Below are positions 8,327-16,825 of a DNA stretch of 64,000 bases, piece by piece. The notes under the pieces are model-generated. The model worked only from the letters and a program-made list of their open reading frames with translations, ran no database searches and was not told the DNA's origin. Source of the DNA: Vibrio bivalvicida (lineage in GTDB: Bacteria > Pseudomonadota > Gammaproteobacteria > Enterobacterales > Vibrionaceae). Within the stretch, counting starts at the first letter, position 1. Every line of letters begins with the position of its first letter. The stretch spans positions 124,001 to 188,000 of the forward strand of contig NZ_LLEI02000021.1 of the NCBI RefSeq assembly GCF_001399455.2, read 5' to 3'. The position numbers and the translations under genes are program-made.

Positions 8327-9175
8327 ATGAGTGAGAAGATTTACTTTAATACCTCGAAAAAGTTCAGTGTGAAGAAGAGTTTAGTCAACATGACAACGCG
8401 GCTTCATCACACTTTGGCACCTAACCATGCCAAAAATACCGCGCGTAAATTGCTGCTGACCCCTGCGCGCACCAAGCCTAAGAATGCTGAGCCAACCGGA
8501 TTGATTAAAGGCGAAGTTGAATCGAAGGAAGGAGTACTTAAAACTTACCGATTAGGCACAGGCCCAGTGTGGGTGCTGACCCATGGTTGGTCGGGGAGTG
8601 CGAGTCAGTTTTACCCCTTGATGGAGCACATTGCGAGCCGAGGCTACACCGCATTGGCGTATGATCACCCGGGTCACGGTCAAAGTGGCGGTGTGTACGG
8701 GCATATTCCGGCATTTGTTCATGGCTTAGAAGCGATTTTGGATAGTGTTGATGATGTGGCTGGGCTTGTTGGTCACAGCATGGGAACGGCGTCTTCGATC
8801 GAGTGTCATCATCAGAAACTAGTCGATAAACCTTTCTTGTTGATTGCGCCTGTATTGGATTATCTCGATAACCTATTTGGTAGCGTTGCTCGCTCAGGCT
8901 ACTCAATGCGTTTGTTCAATGCTGTCGTTTCTGAGGTTGAAGATCAGTACCACTACCCAATTCAATCCGTCGACCCGTACAATAAGCTTAAGTTACGCAG
9001 TGCGCAAACCATTATCGTCCACGATCAAGGTGACAAGTTTACTAAGTTTGAAGTGTCACAAAAGGCGGCTCAAGAAATGGAAAACGTAATGCTGGTGGCA
9101 ACCCAAGGGCAAGGGCACGGCCGAGTGATGAAGTGTGCTGAAGTAATGGAAAGCTTTGAACAGTTAATCGCGTAA
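8327..9175 (+). CDS. Alpha/beta hydrolase
   Basis: Alpha/beta-fold hydrolase of 282 residues. The oxyanion/HG motif is HGWSGSASQF (about 86-95), the nucleophile is S151 in GHSMG, and the C-terminal His is in GQGHGR. After a basic N-terminal stretch of about 60 residues the fold is typical of esterases and lipases of the Hydrolase_4 type. AAAAGGAT precedes the ATG. The gene follows TetR in the same orientation and ends in its own terminator. The substrate is unknown; a lipid or ester inducing through TetR is a reasonable guess. Confidence 0.85.
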   Translation: MSEKIYFNTSKKFSVKKSLVNMTTRLHHTLAPNHAKNTARKLLLTPARTKPKNAEPTGLIKGEVESKEGVLKTYRLGTGPVWVLTHGWSGSASQFYPLMEHIASRGYTALAYDHPGHGQSGGVYGHIPAFVHGLEAILDSVDDVAGLVGHSMGTASSIECHHQKLVDKPFLLIAPVLDYLDNLFGSVARSGYSMRLFNAVVSEVEDQYHYPIQSVDPYNKLKLRSAQTIIVHDQGDKFTKFEVSQKAAQEMENVMLVATQGQGHGRVMKCAEVMESFEQLIA

Positions 9176-9192
9176 AAGGCAAAGTGAAGAGG

Positions 9193-9214
9193 GGGGACTT
9201 GATTCCCCTTTTTT
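9193..9214 (+). terminator. Rho-independent terminator after the hydrolase gene
   Basis: Stem GGGGA/TCCCC with a six-base loop followed by six T residues, 18 bp past the hydrolase stop. Confidence 0.7.
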
Positions 9215-9487
9215 ACACTCTAAGAGAGACTAAAATTAATGTGAATGTTTGCGGACAGGTCGTACCTAGAGCTACATGCTTGATAGTACTCTAGTATCAT
9301 CAATTTATATGAATGACGAGCGTGCATGTAATGCCCGTGATGATTAAATGTTCATTCTATTCATACTGTTAACATTCATAACCTCATTGTTGATACGGTT
9401 AACAAATTTGCAATGAAAAATATTTCCAAATGGTGTTTATGTGGGATCATTTGCAATGCCACAAGGCCCTAATAAGGAAAAATAATA
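9215..9487. other. Intergenic region upstream of the DASS transporter
   Basis: Non-coding. It contains two direct copies of TTTGCAATG (9407-9415 and 9450-9458, 43 bp apart, about four helical turns) and two GTTAAC sites (near 9369 and 9398). The repeats are in phase on the DNA helix and close to the start, so they may be binding sites for an unidentified regulator. No regulator gene is adjacent on the upstream side. Confidence 0.35.
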
Positions 9488-10876
9488 ATGAATAGAAATG
9501 ATAGTGTCCCTTTGCCCAACAATACTAGAGAATGGTTTTTTAACCGCAATAGCCTGATTATCCTTGCTGACGTTGCTCTATTTCTCACCTTGTACTTTAC
9601 CCTGCCATTTGACCCTCAAGTCGTGCTTGGTATCAGTATGCTGACCTTTATCGCGATTTTATGGCTGACAGAGGCGTTGCATGTCACGGTTACGGCCATT
9701 TTAGTGCCGATTATGGCTGTTTTGTTTGGTGTATTTGACACTCAAACCGCGCTGAACAATTTTGCTAACTCAATTATCTTCTTGTTCCTTGGTGGCTTCG
9801 CCTTAGCGGCGGCTATGCACCGACAGGGGTTGGATAAAGTTATCGCAGACAAAGTACTGATCCTCGCCAAAGGTAAAATGAGTGTGGCTGTGTTTATGCT
9901 GTTTGGCGTTACCGCTGCACTGTCTATGTGGATCAGCAATACCGCGACTACAGCGATGATGCTGCCCTTGGTTCTTGGCGTATTAAGTAAAGTGAACTCT
10001 GAAAGCGGTCATAAGACGTATGTCTTTGTGTTGCTGGGTATCGCCTATAGCGCAAGTATTGGTGGTATTGCAACGATTGTTGGCAGTCCACCAAACGCGA
10101 TTGCAGCGGCGGAAGTTGGCTTAACCTTCACCGAGTGGATGAGTTTTGGTGTGCCAACAACACTGATTTTATTGCCTGTTGCTATCGCAGTGCTTTATGC
10201 CGCTCTTAAACCTAACCTATCTGGAGAGTTCGAGTTAAATCGCGAAGCGATCAACTGGGATAAAGGTAAAGTTGTCACTCTCGCTATTTTCGCCGCAACC
10301 GTCTGTTTATGGATCTTCAGCAAACCAATTAATGCGATGCTTGGTGGATACGCTAAGTTTGACACGCTTGTTGCTCTTGGAGCCATTATCGCGGTTAGCT
10401 TTGCCCGCGTTGTACACTGGAAAGATATCGAGAAAACCGCTGATTGGGGGGTTTTACTCTTGTTCGGTGGTGGTATTTGTTTGAGCAATGTCCTAAAAGC
10501 AACGGGGACAAGTGTCTTTCTCGCCAACACGTTAAGTGAAATGATCGCGCATTGGGGCATTTTTCTCATCATAGCGGTTATCGCTATTTTTGTCGTATTC
10601 CTAACTGAATTTGCCAGTAACACGGCGAGTGCGGCTTTGTTAATCCCTGTTTTTGCTAGCGTTGCAGAAGCGTTTGGCATGTCGCCTGTAATTCTTTCTG
10701 TGCTCATTGCAGTGGCTGCATCTTGTGCATTTATGCTGCCAGTTGCGACGCCTCCGAATGCGATCGTGTTTGGCTCTGGGTACATCAAGCAAAGAGAGAT
10801 GATGCGTGTTGGGATTATCCTTAACATAGCGTGTATCGCTGCGCTAACTGTTATAGCCTTAAGTTTCTGGACTTAA
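9488..10876 (+). CDS. DASS/SLC13 family sodium:anion symporter
   Basis: Polytopic inner-membrane transporter of 462 residues of the divalent anion:sodium symporter family, which imports dicarboxylates, citrate, sulfate or phosphate with Na+. The two family signatures are complete: [11 protein letters not shown] with [14 protein letters not shown] in the first repeat and [12 protein letters not shown] with [15 protein letters not shown] in the second, i.e. both SNT and (T/S)PPN pairs that form the substrate and sodium sites. AAGGAAAAATAATA precedes the ATG. It appears monocistronic, with a terminator downstream. A C4-dicarboxylate is the likeliest substrate, by family only. Confidence 0.88.
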   Translation: MNRNDSVPLPNNTREWFFNRNSLIILADVALFLTLYFTLPFDPQVVLGISMLTFIAILWLTEALHVTVTAILVPIMAVLFGVFDTQTALNNFANSIIFLFLGGFALAAAMHRQGLDKVIADKVLILAKGKMSVAVFMLFGVTAALSMWISNTATTAMMLPLVLGVLSKVNSESGHKTYVFVLLGIAYSASIGGIATIVGSPPNAIAAAEVGLTFTEWMSFGVPTTLILLPVAIAVLYAALKPNLSGEFELNREAINWDKGKVVTLAIFAATVCLWIFSKPINAMLGGYAKFDTLVALGAIIAVSFARVVHWKDIEKTADWGVLLLFGGGICLSNVLKATGTSVFLANTLSEMIAHWGIFLIIAVIAIFVVFLTEFASNTASAALLIPVFASVAEAFGMSPVILSVLIAVAASCAFMLPVATPPNAIVFGSGYIKQREMMRVGIILNIACIAALTVIALSFWT

Positions 10877-10906
10877 TCAGTAGCGAAATTTTCATGTATC
10901 TCAGCT

Positions 10907-10934
10907 AAGCCTACCTTTTTCACGGTAGGCTTTT
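10907..10934 (+). terminator. Rho-independent terminator after the DASS transporter
   Basis: Nine-base perfect stem AAGCCTACC/GGTAGGCTT with an eight-base loop, ending in TTTT. Confidence 0.75.
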
Positions 10935-11019
10935 CTGTCTCTACACGATGTCGAAAATCTTCAATCATAGAGTAAGGGGAAGCAATAATCTGAGCGTATC
11001 TATTAAAGGAGATAACACT

Positions 11020-11478
11020 ATGACTCAGAGATTAGACTATTTTAATGCTGCCCCAGAAGGGATTCAGATTCTACTAGGTCAAGAAAACTATTTAAGAGCG
11101 CAGTTTGAGCAGCAATCAACGCTATCATTAGCCCTATGGGAGTTGGTTAAATTAAGAGTATCCCAAGTAAATCAGTGCGCTTTTTGTGTCGATATGCATA
11201 GTAAAGAGGCGTTGAGTAGCGGGGAGTCTGAGCATCGCTTAATTGGATTAACTGCATGGCGAGAGATGCCTATATATAGCGACGATGAGAAAGTTGCGCT
11301 ACATTGGGCTGAAATGGTCAGTAATAATAACGCTACATCTGATGACGATTTTGAGTCGACATTGGCGGTCTTTGGTGAACAAGGCCTAGTGGTGTTAACA
11401 CTTGCGATCAATGCTATCAATAGCTGGAATCGCGTGGCTAAAACATTCAAGCCAGAAATCGGCAGCCTGTCAAAGTAG
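11020..11478 (+). CDS. Carboxymuconolactone decarboxylase / AhpD-like protein
   Basis: 152-residue all-helical protein of the AhpD-like fold. The redox motif C53-x-x-C56 with H60 (NQCAFCVDMH) is that of alkylhydroperoxidase D-like peroxidases rather than of true carboxymuconolactone decarboxylase, so a thiol-dependent peroxidase role is expected. Start at the ATG at 11020, which has AAAGGAG eight bases upstream; an in-frame ATG 72 bases earlier lacks this. The AraC-type gene follows by 30 bp on the same strand, a pairing often seen for these proteins. Confidence 0.85.
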   Translation: MTQRLDYFNAAPEGIQILLGQENYLRAQFEQQSTLSLALWELVKLRVSQVNQCAFCVDMHSKEALSSGESEHRLIGLTAWREMPIYSDDEKVALHWAEMVSNNNATSDDDFESTLAVFGEQGLVVLTLAINAINSWNRVAKTFKPEIGSLSK

Positions 11479-11508
11479 TAATCTAGCTGAAGGAAACTTA
11501 ACAGCGAA

Positions 11509-12261
11509 ATGGATTTTCGAATTCTGAAACCGCGTGGCAAGTTATCTGACCATATCCAAGCTATATGGTCGGTAAAGACTATTGGCGGGCAACACGGCAC
11601 CATAAAAAAACCATTGTACTGTGATGGCGGCTCGGGGGTTACTTTCTTATTGAGTGGTGAGGCTTGCCTATCAAGTTCGCTGATTAGTGATCCGATAATT
11701 GTTCAAAAGTATAATCATAAAACTCAAATTATTGAGCTTTCTCATGGCGCCCAGCTATGTGGAATTCGTTTTCAGCCAGGGATGATGTTACCGTCATTGA
11801 TCAACAATGATTCGCAGATTATGTCTGTACTTACGTCACTTCATGAGCAATTGTCCGAGCAAAATCAAAGTAGACATCTGACGACACTTTACCGATGGTG
11901 TGGACAGCAAATACTTCCGAGGGAAGCTGCTTTTGCTAAACGGGCGAAGCTAATCAAGTTAGCGACACAAGGGAAAATTGGAGAGCAGTTTCCATACAAT
12001 CAAAGGCAAGTCGAGCGTAGGTTTCACCAGTGGCTCGGAATGAGCCCGAAATATTTTCAAAGGTTGCGTAGAGTTCATTCCAGCTTGAATAAACTGAGAG
12101 AAAACCCGGATGTCTCGCTTGCAGATTTCGCACTTGAGCATGGTTTCTCGGATCAAGCACATATGACCAGAGAGTTTAAGACATTTGTTTTGACGACTCC
12201 CGGGGAGCTAAGTCGTCGCATGAAGAATTCGCTCTCAATGAGCTTAAAAAAGCAGCACTAA
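11509..12261 (+). CDS. AraC family transcriptional regulator
   Basis: 250 residues: an N-terminal DUF6597-like ligand domain (about 1-120) and a C-terminal AraC DNA-binding domain with two helix-turn-helices (QRQVERRFHQWLGMSPKYFQ and a second ending in GFSDQAHMTREFK). AGGAAAC lies 13 bases before the ATG. It shares a transcript with the AhpD-like gene 30 bp upstream and probably regulates it. Its stop codon lies inside the bidirectional terminator hairpin. Confidence 0.87.
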   Translation: MDFRILKPRGKLSDHIQAIWSVKTIGGQHGTIKKPLYCDGGSGVTFLLSGEACLSSSLISDPIIVQKYNHKTQIIELSHGAQLCGIRFQPGMMLPSLINNDSQIMSVLTSLHEQLSEQNQSRHLTTLYRWCGQQILPREAAFAKRAKLIKLATQGKIGEQFPYNQRQVERRFHQWLGMSPKYFQRLRRVHSSLNKLRENPDVSLADFALEHGFSDQAHMTREFKTFVLTTPGELSRRMKNSLSMSLKKQH

Positions 12262-12274
12262 TACAGTGCTGCAT
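12246..12274 (-). terminator. Terminator between the AraC and BCCT genes
   Basis: Perfect eight-base stem GCAGCACT/AGTGCTGC (12252-12259/12265-12272), five-base loop. On the minus strand it is followed by six T residues (AAAAAA at 12246-12251), making it a classical terminator for the leftward BCCT operon; on the plus strand only ATTT follows, so it is weaker for the AraC gene. Confidence 0.75.
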
Positions 12275-12295
12275 TTAATGTTAAAATATGCTCGG

Positions 12296-13867
12296 TTAGC
12301 TCTCGACGTTGAGTTGCTGAAGAGGTGCTTCTTGTTCTGGTACTTCTGAAACTGGCTTGCCATCTTCCACCGGGTTAGCAATCCATTTAAAGAAACCATA
12401 TAGCATAATAAATATAACAACCATCAGAGGCAGAGAAGTCACGATAGCTAGAGTCTGTACTGTGCTTAATGGGGCATCGATGAACATCATCGCAAGTGGT
12501 ACTGCGGCGAGAATCATACACCAGAACAATCTTAGACTGGTTGGTGGGTTAGCATCTTCATCAAGTTGGTTAGCCACTGTTGTCGCAAGAGTGAAAGAAG
12601 CTGAATCTAATGTTGTAGCTAAGAATAATGTCGACATTACAGCAAAAATCAGGATGAATACCGAACTAAATGGCAGCGTTTTAAGCACCGCGACAACGGT
12701 TTCCGATCCACCAACATTGGATAGCATATCCGTGACGTTAACAAGTTCATTCAAATGTGTGCTCATACTGTAGCTGCCAAGCACGCCAAAGAAAATGAAA
12801 CAACCAGCGCTACCACCAAGAACCATACTGATGATGACTTCTTTGAGAGTTCGACCACGTGACACTTTAGTCACAAACAAAGCCATAAATGGCACGTAAG
12901 TCATCCAGTAAGCCCAGTAGAACACTGTCCAAGAGGTTGGGAATGAACTACCTTCAATTGGGTCAGTCCACAAGCTCATACGGACAAAGTTTTGTAGCAT
13001 CAAGCCGTAGCCATTGGTCATCTGATCAATGATGAAAGAGGTTGGACCAACAAGCAGTACTAGAAGGACAAAAACAACAGCTAACTTGGTATTCATATCG
13101 CTAAGTTTCGCCATACCTTTCTCGATTCCAACATACGAGCTCACCGTAAATAGGGCAGTAATAGCCAGCATCAATGATACATTCATACCAAAGCTACTCT
13201 GAACGCCTAGTAATTCAGCAATACCTTCCGTCACCATGGGCACGCTTAAGCCTAGAGTGATTCCCATTGCACCAACACAGCTAAAAATAAAAATAGTATC
13301 AATGATTTTTCCGACAACTGGGTTGTAGTATTTCCCCATGATGCTCTCGCATACAGCGCTCAGTTTCAGCTGAGGGTTTTTACGTACATGGAAGGAGTAG
13401 GCGACAGGTAATGAAGCAATGCAGTAAAGAGACCAAGCCGAAATACCCCAGTGAAACATGTTGTAACTGGTTGCCCATTCTGCGGCAGTGGTTGAAAATG
13501 GTTCAATACCCATTGGTGGTCCCATGTAATAATAAGCCCATTCTACGAATGCCCAGTAAACTGTCGCTGAGCCCAAACCCGCGCATATCATCATTGCTAA
13601 GTAGGTAAAGAATGAGTACTGAGGTTTGGCTTCACCAAGCCTAATACTGCCGTGTTTACCAAAACCTAGCCAAGCAAGGATAATGACGCTAAAAAAACCA
13701 AACAGAAGGAACACTTCGCCAAATTGCTCAGTGAGAATGATAAATAGTTTTTTTGCGATAGCATTGCCTTGCTCTGGATAGAGTGAAAGCCCTGCGACGA
13801 TTACAAATATCGTCGTCAAGCTTATCATCATCAAAGGCTTATCTATCTGTCTATCTTTATGTTTCAT
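12296..13867 (-). CDS. BCCT family transporter
   Basis: Twelve-helix secondary transporter of 523 residues of the betaine/choline/carnitine family. Diagnostic stretches are the GLGSATVYWAFVEWAYYY helix (the G-x-G segment of the substrate/sodium site) and the family signature around WTVFYWAYWMTYVPFMALFV followed by KVSRGR. Family members carry quaternary-ammonium or similar zwitterions. It is the last gene of the leftward operon with an enolase-superfamily enzyme and a split UxaA-type dehydratase, so it probably imports the compound those enzymes degrade and is not an osmolyte transporter. The gap to the upstream gene is 28 bp. Confidence 0.88.
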   Translation of the reverse strand: MKHKDRQIDKPLMMISLTTIFVIVAGLSLYPEQGNAIAKKLFIILTEQFGEVFLLFGFFSVIILAWLGFGKHGSIRLGEAKPQYSFFTYLAMMICAGLGSATVYWAFVEWAYYYMGPPMGIEPFSTTAAEWATSYNMFHWGISAWSLYCIASLPVAYSFHVRKNPQLKLSAVCESIMGKYYNPVVGKIIDTIFIFSCVGAMGITLGLSVPMVTEGIAELLGVQSSFGMNVSLMLAITALFTVSSYVGIEKGMAKLSDMNTKLAVVFVLLVLLVGPTSFIIDQMTNGYGLMLQNFVRMSLWTDPIEGSSFPTSWTVFYWAYWMTYVPFMALFVTKVSRGRTLKEVIISMVLGGSAGCFIFFGVLGSYSMSTHLNELVNVTDMLSNVGGSETVVAVLKTLPFSSVFILIFAVMSTLFLATTLDSASFTLATTVANQLDEDANPPTSLRLFWCMILAAVPLAMMFIDAPLSTVQTLAIVTSLPLMVVIFIMLYGFFKWIANPVEDGKPVSEVPEQEAPLQQLNVES

Positions 13868-13895
13868 ATTGGATAATCCCTGTAATATTAATTAT

Positions 13896-15020
13896 TTAAT
13901 AAGCATCGGTACGGAATTTCTCGATGATGTCGTCATTGAGCTTAATACCGAGTCCTGGACAGTCTGGTACGGGGACGAATCCGTCTTGAAACGGAAGTCG
14001 ATTGGTGACCAGATCAGTAAATAAGGGGCTGGAACTTTGTGAATATTCCATCAAGGTTCCGTGTTCACAGGCCGCTAGAAAGTGCACAGAAGCCGCGAGC
14101 AAAATACCTGTGCTGAAACCGTGAGGGACAAGTTGCACTCCGTGCAGTTGTGATAAATCATAGATCTTCTTCATCTCAGTGATACCGCCACATCGAGTAA
14201 TGTCGGGCTGTACGATGTCAACTTGAGAACGTTCGAGAAAGTCTAGGAACTCATAACGAGTGGTCAGTGACTCACCACCAGCCAATTTAGCTTCTGTTTT
14301 GGCAGCCAGTTTTGCATAACCTCTAAGATCATCGGCAAGAACAGGTTCCTCAATCCAATTGAGATTAAAAGGTTCTAGCTTCTTACTCATGTATGCCGAA
14401 TGGCCTGATGTGCGCCATTTCGATGCAAGATCGATCTGTACTTCGATATCATCTCCGACAGCTTCTCGGACATGCTTAACGATTTGATAGTCGAGTTCTG
14501 GGTCGTCACCAAATACACCGCCGCCGAATTTGATGCTAGTAAAGCCTTGCTTGACCAGACGTAATGCAATGTCTCGGTTTTCTTCAGGTTTGCTAGCTGG
14601 GATAAAAGTTCCGTAAGCCCGAATACAGTCACGATATTTTCCACCTAGCAAGGTATGGACAGGTACATCGTAAAATTGGCCAGCAATATCCCAGAGCGCG
14701 ATATCGATCGCGCTGATGGCATGTATCCCAGCCCCGCGGCGTCCTACATAGTTGGAAGCCCAGTACATTTTGTTCCAAAGTCGCTCTATCTCTAGTGGGT
14801 TCTCACCGAGTAAGAGTTCTTTCAATCCATAGCAATAGAGGTTGGAATGGGGCGTTTCGATACAAGCTTTAACGACAGCAGGTGAGCTATCCGCTTCACC
14901 GATGCCGACAAGCCCATTATCGGTGTGAACTTTGACGATCACGGCGTCCTGACCCCATTCGCAGGCCTCACCATTCTGTGGGACGCGAAGACATATCACT
15001 TCAATATTAGTAATTTTCAT
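13896..15020 (-). CDS. Mandelate racemase/muconate lactonizing enzyme family protein
   Basis: Enolase-superfamily enzyme of 374 residues. The N-terminal capping domain covers about 1-125 and the TIM barrel the rest. The metal ligands are D197 (QIDLAS), E224 (WIEEP) and E250 (GGES); K164 lies on strand 2 (SIKFGG) and the D273/H300 dyad (QPD, VPHG) is present. The second Lys of the usual KxK motif is replaced by Gly, so the acid/base is likely H300, as in many sugar-acid dehydratases. It could be a dehydratase or epimerase of a hydroxy acid. GAGGAAAACC precedes the ATG. It lies in the operon with UxaA-type subunits and a BCCT transporter. Confidence 0.85.
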   Translation of the reverse strand: MKITNIEVICLRVPQNGEACEWGQDAVIVKVHTDNGLVGIGEADSSPAVVKACIETPHSNLYCYGLKELLLGENPLEIERLWNKMYWASNYVGRRGAGIHAISAIDIALWDIAGQFYDVPVHTLLGGKYRDCIRAYGTFIPASKPEENRDIALRLVKQGFTSIKFGGGVFGDDPELDYQIVKHVREAVGDDIEVQIDLASKWRTSGHSAYMSKKLEPFNLNWIEEPVLADDLRGYAKLAAKTEAKLAGGESLTTRYEFLDFLERSQVDIVQPDITRCGGITEMKKIYDLSQLHGVQLVPHGFSTGILLAASVHFLAACEHGTLMEYSQSSSPLFTDLVTNRLPFQDGFVPVPDCPGLGIKLNDDIIEKFRTDAY

Positions 15021-15073
15021 TGGTTTTCCTCTTAAAGGTGTATCCTTTAGAGTGCTGACTTGTTTTATTGAAA

Positions 15074-16249
15074 TTAAACCGATTGCTTGCAGAGAAGCTG
15101 CTCTAGTCTTTGGTCTTTCTGATACAGAGAGCAGAAGGCATAGCCAACATCCTCGATGGCGGTTTTTTGGCCTTGAACGACATTATCTAGTTGCTCTAAA
15201 ACTCGTTCACTTGCTTCAACCACGCTTAGTGTGGCCGACATAATGCCGCTAACATCGACGTCAATGTCATCAGTGATTTGGGCGCTATTACCACTGACTC
15301 GAATAACAGGGACGATCGGATTACTGAATCCAGCTCCACCCGTTGTCCAGAGAATGACGTGCGCGCCTAGGGCCGCAAAATGCATCCCTGAACCGCCACA
15401 CAAATGCGTGACTTCAGAGAGATAAAAGCCAGGTTGGGCTGGTTTCTGAATGCCACTTGGGTTGATTTCAAGTACATCCTGAATGGGTTTAGTCCCCGTT
15501 TTATGCAACGCACCAAGGGCTTTTTCTTCTAGTGTAGTGAGACCACCAACGCTATTGCCGATGCTCATTGTTTCTACGTTAGTCCCGTCGATATGCCAGC
15601 GGCGTTCCTCTTCAGCAATCAAGCGCTCCATTTTGTCTGCAACATCTTCATTCACTGCTCGTTTACGGAGGATTTGCTCACAGGTAATCAATTCGATTAA
15701 CTCACCAGCAACACAAGTTGCACCCATTTCAACAAGTCGATCCGCCGCCTTTCCTACTGAAGGGTTTGAAGCAATCCCTGAACTGGTATCTGATCCTCCG
15801 CACTTGATCCCGACAATCAGTTCGGAAATTGGTGTTGGCTCCGCCTTTACTTGATGAGCCATATTGACAAGTTCATCAACAATCTGAACGCCTTCATTGA
15901 TTGTTTGTCGAGTACCTTTAGATTTGATGATAGAAAGACTAAAAACGGGTTTCTTAGCGTGTTTTATTGGTGTCGTGATAATCGTAGGGTCAATGCTGCC
16001 ACAGCCCATATTCAATACCAGTACACCCGCAATATTTGGGTTTAGTGCGGCACCAATCATGACGTTAACCATCTCTTCATTACCACCATACATACAGGTG
16101 TAATGGTTGGTTACAACGACACAGTCGGAGATCTTTTGTTTGATTGCTTGAGCAATACCTTCAGCACATTCATCAATTGCTAAAATCAAAATGTGATTAC
16201 GAATGCCGACTTGACCGTCGGCGCGTCTATAGCCTTGGAAAGTTTTCAT
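15074..16249 (-). CDS. UxaA family hydro-lyase, large subunit
   Basis: 391-residue protein matching the C-terminal catalytic domain of altronate/galactarate dehydratases and of sulfolactate sulfo-lyase beta subunit (GD_AH_C). Recognisable stretches: YRRADGQVGIRNHILIL at the N-terminus, NHYTCMYGG, LNMGCGSID, GIKCGGSDTSSGIASNPSVG and HLCGGSGMHFAALGAHVI. Conserved cysteines and histidines of the iron-dependent active site are present. It overlaps the small-subunit gene by one base (TAATG), the sign of coupled translation of two halves of one enzyme. Whether it removes water or sulfite cannot be told from sequence. Confidence 0.85.
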   Translation of the reverse strand: MKTFQGYRRADGQVGIRNHILILAIDECAEGIAQAIKQKISDCVVVTNHYTCMYGGNEEMVNVMIGAALNPNIAGVLVLNMGCGSIDPTIITTPIKHAKKPVFSLSIIKSKGTRQTINEGVQIVDELVNMAHQVKAEPTPISELIVGIKCGGSDTSSGIASNPSVGKAADRLVEMGATCVAGELIELITCEQILRKRAVNEDVADKMERLIAEEERRWHIDGTNVETMSIGNSVGGLTTLEEKALGALHKTGTKPIQDVLEINPSGIQKPAQPGFYLSEVTHLCGGSGMHFAALGAHVILWTTGGAGFSNPIVPVIRVSGNSAQITDDIDVDVSGIMSATLSVVEASERVLEQLDNVVQGQKTAIEDVGYAFCSLYQKDQRLEQLLCKQSV

Positions 16250-16593
16250 TATTCACTCTCGATCTGCATTTGTTGAATGATCTGTTCAATGATGGGGGCA
16301 GGAATATCAACGCGAGTACTGCGCACGTTTTGTACATGAACGAGATCGCCGAGATGGATCCCGGCGCAGGTTAATCCGATCGGATAACCACCTTTGTTTA
16401 CGATTGTGTGGTTTGCAAAATTCCTAAGGGCAATCTTATTGCCAAATGGAATGGCTTGAAGGGCGGTGTATACACCGATCACTTTGCTCTTATCATCAAT
16501 GATCTCTACTTGTTCTCCCTTACCTACGTCTGAGAGTAAGGTTGCAACGTTGTCGGAGGGTGACAACTTTATCGCCTTTTTAAAATTGCTCAT
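16249..16593 (-). CDS. UxaA family hydro-lyase, small (SAF domain) subunit
   Basis: 114-residue SAF-domain protein equivalent to the N-terminal domain of single-chain altronate dehydratase, or to the small alpha subunit of (2R)-sulfolactate sulfo-lyase. Typical features are KLSPSDNVATLL, KGEQVEIID and the conserved NHTIVNKGGYPIG. It is the first gene of the leftward operon; AGGTAAGAAT precedes the ATG at 16593. Two perfect palindromes lie just upstream, between it and the divergent GntR gene, so transcription of the operon is almost certainly controlled there. Confidence 0.83.
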   Translation of the reverse strand: MSNFKKAIKLSPSDNVATLLSDVGKGEQVEIIDDKSKVIGVYTALQAIPFGNKIALRNFANHTIVNKGGYPIGLTCAGIHLGDLVHVQNVRSTRVDIPAPIIEQIIQQMQIESE

Positions 16594-16609
16594 ATTCTTA
16601 CCTATTGTA

Positions 16610-16624
16610 GATTGTCGGACAATC
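16610..16624. promoter_or_regulatory. GntR-type operator 1
   Basis: Perfect palindrome GATTGTC-G-GACAATC. The core TTGTCNGACAA is the spacing and sequence type bound by FCD-subfamily GntR regulators. It ends 17 bp upstream of the UxaA small-subunit ATG, where binding would block the operon. Confidence 0.7.
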
Positions 16625-16706
16625 GACCTGATGACAATTATACAAATTATTTATGAATGAAATGAGAAACGGATCATGGATATATAAAAACTGGTGTTTT
16701 TTGTCG

Positions 16707-16721
16707 GATTGTTAGACAATC
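16707..16721. promoter_or_regulatory. GntR-type operator 2
   Basis: Near copy of the first site, GATTGT-TAG-ACAATC, with perfect six-base arms. Its centre is 97 bp from the first site's centre. It lies closer to the GntR gene and probably serves autoregulation or looping with site 1. Confidence 0.68.
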
Positions 16722-16825
16722 GTCACTAAATTAAACAGTACAAGTAATCGCTAATAAATGCTGCTTTGCAGTGTGTAATTAGTTGATTTAAAATGATTAA
16801 GCTTTGGTTTTTAACGGGTTTAGTG

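Noticed and set aside
9243..9262. CRP site in the region before the DASS transporter
   Set aside because: Only the left half TGTGA is present; the right half is GCGGA, too far from consensus.
10195..10827. 210-codon open frame on the minus strand inside the DASS transporter
   Set aside because: It lies wholly antisense to a clear transporter gene, has composition expected of a shadow frame and no Shine-Dalgarno.
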